Source of the DNA: Suillus spraguei
Taxonomy: Eukaryota > Basidiomycota > Agaricomycetes > Boletales > Suillaceae
Assembly (NCBI GenBank): GCA_016800925.1
Contig: JABCPU010000470.1
Coordinates: 1-50,647, forward strand
DNA: 50,647 bases
Direction of reading: 5' to 3'
The notes beneath the pieces are model-generated. The model saw only the letters and a program-made list of their open reading frames with translations, was not told the DNA's origin and searched no databases. This document shows, piece by piece, positions 43,678-50,647 of this stretch; positions within the stretch are counted from its first letter, which is position 1; each line of letters opens with the position of its first letter. The translations under genes were made by a program, and so were the position numbers.

Positions 43678-45739
43678 ATGGCGATCAACTCAGAGTTCAA
43701 GAAACAATCTGTGTCTTTCAAAAAGACATCAGGTCCTAAAGACTTGACTCCAACTTTTCCTCCGTTTCCGGTGCCACCGCACGGAGTCACTATCATTCCT
43801 TTCAAAGATTTCACACCGTACGGCTACAAACGCCTTAGAACAGAGACTGGAGAAGAAATTGAAGTTGATGCTCTTGGTGGCTTGCCTACAGTAAAGGTTC
43901 TTTCCGATGAAGAGGTCGTTCAGAGAAATAAAGACAGAAAACGACGTAGAAACGCGGGACAGAGTGCGGACGCCACAGGGAGAATTGTGCCTTGGTGGGA
44001 AGAATGGGAGGAGGGTGAAAATTCGCGTACAACGAGCGAGCAATAGAACTGTACTTGTCTCATCTCCTTGATCACATGTGAAACAACTAATTCTCGGTCA
44101 TCTAGGCGGAGAAGCCTCGTCGATCGGGTTCACCAAGCTGCGGACGACTTCCGGATTGGTCGTACTTGGCCACCGATATCTTCTGGAGTCAGAACAATAT
44201 GGGATCATGTACAGAATTTTCCAGTGTTGTTTGAGTGTTCTGATTGATTTCTGCAGTTTCGTCTGTACATTGGCCTTCTGTCTAGCTTGCCGATCTACCG
44301 CAAAGTCAAGAGGTCTAAGGGCAATACAGACATGACTTGTGACGGAGATGGTGACGCCTCGGATAACGATGATACCCAAAGGCAAAACAAATAAATCTCA
44401 ACATTGTTCAAGATCCGCTGGAACAGATCCCACATCCAGGAAAGCAGCTAGAGCCAAATGAAGGGGAGGCGGATATCATGGCTTGTTTACTTGAAACTTT
44501 CTTGAAGACATGGAGAAATCTATCAAGGTCTTCATGTCTTCATACATGCGAGATAAAGGTTTAATCTGGCAAGTTTATCTACTTCCTCACCTGTTGTCTA
44601 GCATTCATAGGTCACGCAGGTCGGAACGCAACCTTTTCATCGCACCCACAGTACTCCACTTTTTCTTTCGCTTCATGCAGCGGAACAATGTTTTCGTTGG
44701 ATTTGAGACTCACACCGAAAACTTGAACCGCGCGGTAGTTGTTGCCGAGCTCGCTATCAGGGAACTTCCTTTGACGGCTAGGGTTGCACGAGTGTTGCCA
44801 GGCATATTCGATGCTGCGTGCAAGGAGTGCTGGGGATACCAAGGAAGCCTCAGCATGTACATATCCACCACTCTTGACTCCGAAGATGGTTGCACTAGCA
44901 CTGATACTCCCGCTTCGTCGGCGGTTGGCACATTTGAGGAGGCACTCAAAGCTGATCACGCTGAAATTGTATCCTCAGACGTTGTCCTTGACTCGTTGAT
45001 GGCGAAGGAGGTTTTGGATGACACCTTTGGCGCTGATGATGTTGTGAATATTTCTCCTCCAGCGGATGACCCTTGGGCTGCGGCTATTACCGCAGGGCAG
45101 AACACTACGGTCTCGTGGACTGATGTCAAAGTTGACTCACTGCTTACCTTCCTCGGCCCAACTCAATTACCTTTGACGCATGCTGTTGGTGTTGTCGAGT
45201 TCTCTACGCGCAAAGTCAAAGAAATCATGCTGCCAGAAGCTATCGACTCAATTCCAGATACACCCTCCGCAGCAATTGAGCACGAGCTGGGAAGTCGCTT
45301 CACTCGTGTCGTGTTGGAACCTTGGGTTCGCACCCAAACAGACGAACTTGTTGATATCATGAGACCTGTCATCACGTCTTCCAGTCGCGGAGCTGTCATC
45401 AAGGACCCGTTCGCGGACACCATTGATGTGTCTGATGCCCATTCCCCTTCTGATGCATACAACCCCTGTCGTGACGACCTGACTATACTCATCGATCCAG
45501 CGTCTGTAGATTGTTTCCATGTCGGTCTTGGCTTGTGCGGTACATGGGTCCAAATAGCTCGCTGTGAAGATGTGGAGATTTCCATCACTACTATTGATCA
45601 AGGTATTCCACACGTCAGCAAGCATCCCCGCGATTGCTTCTGGTATTTGGAGGACGTTGTATCTATCTTCCCCAGCTTCTACACGGAATCGGAGGTGGAG
45701 ATTGACCTTGGCCAGACAACTGACAACGATGACCTCTAG
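43678..45739 (+). CDS. Large fungal protein of unknown function, multi-exon
   Basis: Part 1 (43678 on) reads LTPTFPPFPVPPHGVTIIPF, DALGGLPTVKVLSDEEVV and VPWWEEWEEGEN. A middle block (about 44107-44340) reads LVDRVHQAADDFRIGRTWPP, IWDHVQNF and, after a short intron, FRLYIGLLSSL. The long last part (44510-45739) contains MSSYMRDKGLIW, LTARVARVLPGIFDAACKEC, LLTFLGPTQLPLTH, RFTRVVLEPW, DLTILIDPASVD, GLGLCGTWVQIAR and YLEDVVSIFPSFYTE. From memory this order (PPFP.PP.GVT, WW.EWEEGE, LGPT.LPLTH, IFPS.YTE) marks an unnamed protein family common in agaricomycetes. Splice junctions between 44046 and 44510 are unresolved and an in-frame TGA precedes ATG 44510, so either small introns are missed or the middle has decayed. 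No catalytic motif is evident. Confidence 0.6.
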
Positions 45740-46457
45740 GTCGCAATTCTACACCTTTTTGGTATCCCGGTGTACAGGAAGAAACCACCACTGTATGTTT
45801 CATTCCGGCCACTGTTGACATTTCGGATCATGATTAATACGCACCACTTCATCTCTCGTTCAACTTGTCGGACGCGTTGATAGACGCTGACGACGGAACT
45901 TTCGTATATACAAGAGTTATCGAGTTTGCGTCATACCGTATGTATATTCACCCTCATCGCTTCGTTAAGAAAATAACTGTAGCAGTAACACAAGAGGAAG
46001 AGAAACTTGATATCATATACTTCAGGTCAGTACATACTGTACTTACCGGTTACCAGCACGATCGAGGGATTTCACTCATGATCTGGCGCACTTCTTCAGT
46101 ATGGATGGTCACTGTCTATGCATCGCGAATGAGATACGTGGCAACGTTTGAGTCAATGGTCAGCGTCAGTGGGATCAAGTGTGTTATGAAGCGCTTGGTA
46201 GCGACTGGAAGCACGGTAGCAAAATCCGGTTCAGTAACAGTCGACTATTACGGAATCGACTTGTAATAGGCTGTAGTAATGGCGTGTTGGAGCCAGTACG
46301 GAGGTTTTACTGCTTTCAGCCATTACTAGGTGTTACGAGTTGCTACAATTGTTTTAAAAGAAGCACTGTGCTACAGTTGCTACCAGTCGGCAGTGGTTTT
46401 CCTGATTGGCATGACGTGTTCAAATTTTTTGCTCGTCATTGCTTTGATTTTGTTCCC
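45740..46457. other. Interval with an unassigned open frame
   Basis: A plus-strand frame at 45865-46266 starts SDALIDADDGTFVYTRVIEF but has no recognised domain. The following 190 bp are AT-rich. Confidence 0.3.
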
Positions 46458-46460
46458 CTC

Positions 46461-47814
46461 ACCGCTTTTGTTTAGTTGTGGAGCTGTACAAACAAAAGGG
46501 TCCCGCCTGTTATGATATTTGGGCATGCGAAGTATCCTAGAATGGCCACCTGTCTGACGCTCTGCCCGACACAATTGCAGTACTCTTGAGACTTGCCGCC
46601 ATGACTAGAAATCGCCATCACATCCCAGCAATAGGTGACCATATTTGCTCGTATGAAATCTAGTAGCATAGCATGAGCTACTCACAAGTCATCGAACTGT
46701 TAACCAAGTTTTTCGGCTCTCTCGTCTCACAGGCTAAAGTGGATGTCCTTGTCTGCTCACAGCAGCAGATGCTTCAGTAAGTGAATCAAGCCTGCAGTGC
46801 AGAGGTGGTAATTTCTCTAACTCCCTTACTAGTATCAGGTGTCATGTATTGAGCGCACTCCAGACCTATTGCTGTCTGAACTTCATATATGCTAGTCAGG
46901 CAATGGGTGTTGAAGTTTCTGAGGTCACCATTGAATGAACTATGAAAAGACATGGCTTCACAAATGTATATGTAGTTTTGCACTAGTTGCATTTTATTCT
47001 GATTATCTCCTCTACTAGGTGTCCCATCTTTGCACAGACACGCGAGAAGAAGTTGATAGAAGAAATGTCAAGGGGAAGCTAAAGTTGAATTTGACTGACA
47101 CATCCCGAATTACTCCAGTATTCAATGGAATCGAGACAGTGATACCTGAAACAGCTGAAGGATCAGATTCTTAAGTTTTAGATGACCATAATGACAAAAG
47201 TTATCCTCTCACTGACAGACCGTGACTTGAAGCTGGAACACAAAAAGGATGAGTCAAGATCTGCTGTGGTGGCATGTTTTCAACAACATGGATGAAGGAA
47301 TGGGTGGGAAGCATATTAAACCAGTATCCAGTGCAAGGAAAGCGCTGTTGAAGTATTCCTCACTGCTCCTCTTCGTTAAGAGTAGAACTTTGAGAATAAT
47401 TAGAATCAGACATGAGATTGTTGGGCATCCTGCACTTGACCAACAAGTCTTATATGTTTGTCCATCAGTGGGGGGTGGACTTGGTCATATCATCACTGAG
47501 ATGGTTATTCAAAAGATGAGAAGGCCATCATGCTAATGATCAGGCTGAGAGTATGGGGCCAAGTAACACTGAACTTGCACCACCATAAGGAATCAGCATG
47601 GTCAATTGTGAAGATAATAGTATAGCAGTATACATGGTAGCACAAGATTGTCAATCAATAGTTGTATGCTGCGAGAGGTGACAGATGCAGCTCAGTGACC
47701 AATAAGAGCAGGAAGCGACTTCGAGCTTGCCATTCTAGGATACTTTGCGTGCCCAAATATCATAACAGGCGGGACCCTTTTGTTTGTACAGCTCCACAAC
47801 TAAACAAAAGTGGT
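46461..47814. mobile_element. Inverted-repeat element, 1.35 kb, non-autonomous
   Basis: Arms of about 86 bp (46461-46546, 47729-47814) are inverted and nearly identical; the outer end reads ACC(G/A)CTTTTGTTTAGTTG and the inner part includes AAGGGTCCCGCCTGTTATG. No clear target duplication was found. The interior has only short open frames (for example 47249-47536) without a recognised transposase motif, so the class cannot be given. Confidence 0.65.
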
Positions 47815-48867
47815 GAGTGTTAGCGACCTAGCCAGGTGCTAAGGAACTTGAGTGGTGTCTGCGGCGGGCACTCTATCAAGAGCAGCGGCCTGTGTGTATC
47901 AGTTTCCTAGTGCGGAGTGCGCTAGTTGCATTGGTCGGAGGTGGGCGCTACACGCTGTCTCACAACCTACGTCACAGAGATGAGGTTCTTGACGATGATC
48001 AAAGACGTAGAAGTGATGAGCTTCTATGAAGTTCGAATATAGACGATAAGCTTATGAAAGCTTATTGAAAGGAAGTTCAGGGTCGAAGATCAAGTAGATT
48101 CAAGTTAAAGAAGTACAAAGGCTATCTGCGCGTATTTATACGTAAGATTGAAGCGGAGTGTGAATACATAAGTATTGCTGGATCAGGTATGAAGTCAGAT
48201 AGCCAATAGAAGGATGCATGCTTGTGAATGAGTCAGAGGCATATGAACCAATGAATGCATGCATGTGCAAAATGGAGTCATAAGTGTGGAGCCAAAAGTG
48301 TAAAGGGTATGAGCCAATGAGGTGACGCACGAGTCAAGAAAGGTAAACAATAAAAAGATAAAGCATAAGACAATACCAAGATATCTTTGAGGGCTGACCG
48401 GGGATTCCCGTGAACCAAGAGGGTGCGCATGTTGAAGCGCAAGTAATGTGACGAGCGCAAAGGAGGCGCTTGAAGCATGCAAAGCGAGAGAGGCGTGTAT
48501 AGGCGCGGAGGAGGTAGAAGGCATGCGAAGAGGGCGTGCTCAGCGATGGTGGAGAAGACGAGTGTAGGCGAGGTAGGGGGTGACAATGGCAAGCCAGATG
48601 AGGTAGCGGAGCACGAGGATGGAGGCCTCGTCGGGACGAGAGTAGATGGCGATGCATAGGAGGAAAAATGATAGTAGGGGCACAAGAAGGTGTTCTTGTA
48701 ACAGTGAGGGGAACAAAATGAAATCTGGTCTATCAATATGAAGTAGCTGTAAGTGTCATGACAGTGCCACACAAGCATGCTGTGACATACCTTGCAAAAA
48801 CCAAACAAAGAGTAGCATAGACAAGAACCTAAGAGCTCAGGTGCTGGACAAAGTAGCATAGCACTTT
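47815..48867. other. Gene-poor, AT-rich to mixed sequence
   Basis: No supported gene. TGTTAGCGACC at 47818 and a TATAAATACG motif on the minus strand near 48137 resemble LTR features, but no matching partner or target duplication was found. Confidence 0.3.
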
Positions 48868-49075
48868 TAGAGGATTGGGAGGTTTGTGTAGGCGCACAGG
48901 GAGGTACTGGAGGTCCACAAGGGAATGCGAGAGCACAAACTATGATTGGATGGTGGATGGTATATTAAATAGTGCCAGAGGCCTATTGGGAGGGTTAATG
49001 GAGGCACGCAGGGAGGTGCTGGAGGGCCAGGAAGGAATACAAGAACAAGAACTATAATTAGATGGTGGAGGGTGG
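48868..49075. repeat. Diverged tandem duplication, about 120-bp period
   Basis: Blocks such as GCACAGGGAGGTACTGGAGG (about 48894) and GCACGCAGGGAGGTGCTGGA (about 49004) recur with the flanking sequence, including CTAT(G/A)ATT(G/A)GATGGTGGA. Confidence 0.6.
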
Positions 49076-49795
49076 GTCTCAGAGACTAGTTTCCCACAAC
49101 ATAGAAACCCAGCCCATGACGCTATATTAATCTATAAAGTAAGGGGGGAAAGGTGGGAGAGTGCTCGCTAGCTCGCGTGGCTTTCGCTTAGGAGCGCTTG
49201 CTACGCTTAGCTCGCTTAACACCTTTTTGGAAATTTCTCGCGTGGTTTTTTTCAAGTGCCGACACAGTTGTCCCATTGTGTGATTGCGTGGATTTGTCAC
49301 GTGCAGCGCCACATGGGTTGAAATTTGCCATGGGTTGTCTGAAGCTGGGGTAAAAACAAATTATGGTTGTCATTTGCCACAGGTTGTCTGAAGCTGGGGG
49401 GAAATGAAATTATTAGGATGGAGCTGAAGCCAGGGAGCCAAAAGGGAGAGTGAAGGCAAAAGTGAAGGCAAAAAGGAGTGCAAAGGAGTGGAAAGCATAA
49501 AAGGAGGGCAAGCCAAAAATGAGTGCAATTGCAGAAGATGGTGATAGGTAAAAACAGAAGGAACTCATCAGGGGCTGGAAGGAGTGGTGTGCCATCAAAA
49601 GGCATGGTCAAGTTGTCAATACCTATGACAAGCTACTCCATCAGGCACCAATATCAGGTTGGAAGTTGCCAGCAGGCTGGAAGTGTCCTCCCCACCCTCA
49701 GGAAAATCTTCTGATAAATTGCTGTTAGATATTGGCTATCAAAGAATCTGAACTTTGTCATTTGAAAAATTATGTTATTTGTTTAAAAAGCTGCT
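49076..49795. other. Non-coding, short tandem duplication
   Basis: GGTTGTCTGAAGCTGGGG occurs twice (about 49334 and 49383) with similar left flanks. AGGATGGAGCTGAAGCCAGG at about 49417 resembles the start of the hairpin repeat at 50413. Confidence 0.45.
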
Positions 49796-49855
49796 ATGGT
49801 CATTAGGATGCAGAGATGGGGGACAGGAGAGCATGGGGAGGAGAGAATGAAGGCA

Positions 49856-50190
49856 TGGGAGATGGGAGATGGAGATGGGAGACGGGAGACGGGAGACGGG
49901 AGATGGGAGACGGGAGACGGGAGACGGGAGATGGGGAGACGGGAGACGGGAACGGGAACGGGAGACGGGAGACGGGAGACGGGAGACGGGAGACGGGAGA
50001 CGGGAGACGGGAGACGGGAGAGGGACGGGAGACGGGAGACGGGAGACGGGAGACGGAGACGGGAGACGGGAGACGGGAGACGCAGGAGATGAGGGAGATG
50101 CAGGAGATGCAGGAGACGGGAGACACAAGATGGGAGACAGCAGACTGGTAAGAGGAAATGAGAGACAGGAGACCAGTAACAGGAGATGGG
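49856..50190. repeat. GGGAGAC minisatellite
   Basis: An array of the heptamer GGGAGAC with variants GGGAGAT, GGAGATG and CAGGAGATG spans about 300 bp. Both strands stay open in several frames purely because of the repeat, so those frames are not genes. Confidence 0.9.
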
Positions 50191-50412
50191 ACACTTGCAT
50201 GATTTTGTTGTGTGACAACTTAATACTGTTGCCCCCTATTCAAACTTGACACAAAAGATTTATTCAGTTAATAGTTTGCAGTAAATAATAATAAAAATCA
50301 AAATCAAATGCAATGACATGAGGATGAATGGGCAATATAAACTCACAAAGATGGTGATGTGGTACTTTTACTTCTGTCAAAATAGTGGTCAAAGTTATAA
50401 TTTATTACAAAA
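50191..50412. other. Intergenic, AT-rich
   Basis: Nothing recognised between the minisatellite and the hairpin repeat. Confidence 0.4.
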
Positions 50413-50647
50413 CCTATTATCATTAATGAAGATAATTATTAGGATGAAGTAAAGGCCAGAAAGCCCAAAAAGAGTGCGAAGCACTCTTTTTGGCTTTCTG
50501 TGCCTTGAGCAAAATAAAATTATTGGGATGAAGCCAAGGCCAGGAAGGCAAACAAATTATTAGGATGAAGCCAAGGCCAGGGAGCAAAAGGAGTGCGAAG
50601 CACTCCTTTTGCTTCCTGTGCCTTTGGCACAACAGGTGGTGGACTCG
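50413..50647. repeat. Dispersed hairpin repeat, copy 2 with tandem partial units
   Basis: It matches 1831-1946 and then repeats ATTATTAGGATGAAGCCAAG and the hairpin (arm AGGAGTGC near 50588) before ending in GGTGGTGGACTCG at the window edge. The first hairpin (50465-50493) has the same arms as copy 1 but loop GAA instead of TTC. Confidence 0.7.

Noticed and set aside
47818..48787. Possible solo LTR (TGTTAGCG ... GCTGTGACA)
   Set aside because: Ends look LTR-like and a TATA motif exists, but no 5-bp target duplication was found and there is no second copy in the window.
48278..48859. Long minus-strand open frame of about 193 codons
   Set aside because: Composition is Cys/Ser/Leu/Pro-rich without any domain, splice structure or neighbour logic; it looks like chance openness in GA-rich sequence.
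49775..50249. Several 100-150 codon frames on both strands
   Set aside because: They are produced by the GGGAGAC heptamer array, which lacks stops in most frames.
1..50647. CRISPR arrays, bacterial operons and tRNA or rRNA genes
   Set aside because: None was seen; the introns and gene families are eukaryotic, and no convincing tRNA A/B box pair was noticed by eye. A tRNAscan run would settle the tRNA question.

Overview
The window looks like a repeat-rich stretch of a basidiomycete genome, most likely an agaricomycete of the Boletales type. Genes are broken by many 42-67 nt GT-AG introns. The gene families fit that group: short WD40 propellers, TKL-like kinases with an HGD/HGN catalytic loop, DUF6533 seven-helix proteins, DUF6593 proteins, a polyporopepsin-like protease and ATG15. 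The order-level placement is inference.

Layout. 1-1246 holds a decayed multi-exon gene. 1831-1946 is a hairpin-bearing dispersed repeat that recurs at the right end. 2237-2660 is a WD40 remnant. 3392-4872 (minus) is a six-exon aspartic protease with one frameshift, and its promoter is duplicated upstream. 5447-6931 is a Tc1/mariner-like element with 217-bp inverted repeats. 7019-7769 is a hAT-like element with an 8-bp target duplication. 8168-16242 is a WD40 gene whose last exon is split by a 6.3-kb non-LTR retrotransposon (9782-16085), flanked by a 12-bp target duplication. 16644-19085 (minus) encodes two kinase domains in tandem, the first degenerate and the second intact. 20103-21442 is a second WD40 gene. 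21515-22730 is a partial ATG15 copy cut by an LTR-like insertion. 23761-25483 is a DUF6533 membrane protein. 26869-28366 (minus) is a complete six-exon ATG15. 28825-29465 is a DUF6593 gene. From 31.6 to 42.4 kb there is a kinase cluster built partly by tandem segmental duplication. 42541-43231 (minus) is a second DUF6593 gene. 43678-45739 is a fungal gene of unknown function. 46461-50647 is gene-poor, with an inverted-repeat element, tandem repeats and a GGGAGAC minisatellite.

The most distinctive signal is the kinase set. Of seven kinase-fold domains, five have Asn in place of the catalytic-loop Asp (HGN), while all keep the VAVK/VAIK lysine wherever that exon can be read. One HGN domain is fused upstream of an HGD/DFG-competent domain, an arrangement that recalls JAK and plant tandem kinase proteins. 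Beyond that the window records heavy transposition: a LINE, Tc1/mariner, hAT, two sequence-identical 273-bp MITEs, an LTR-like insertion and a truncated retroelement tail. Exon boundaries given here come from splice signals and frame continuity read by eye.
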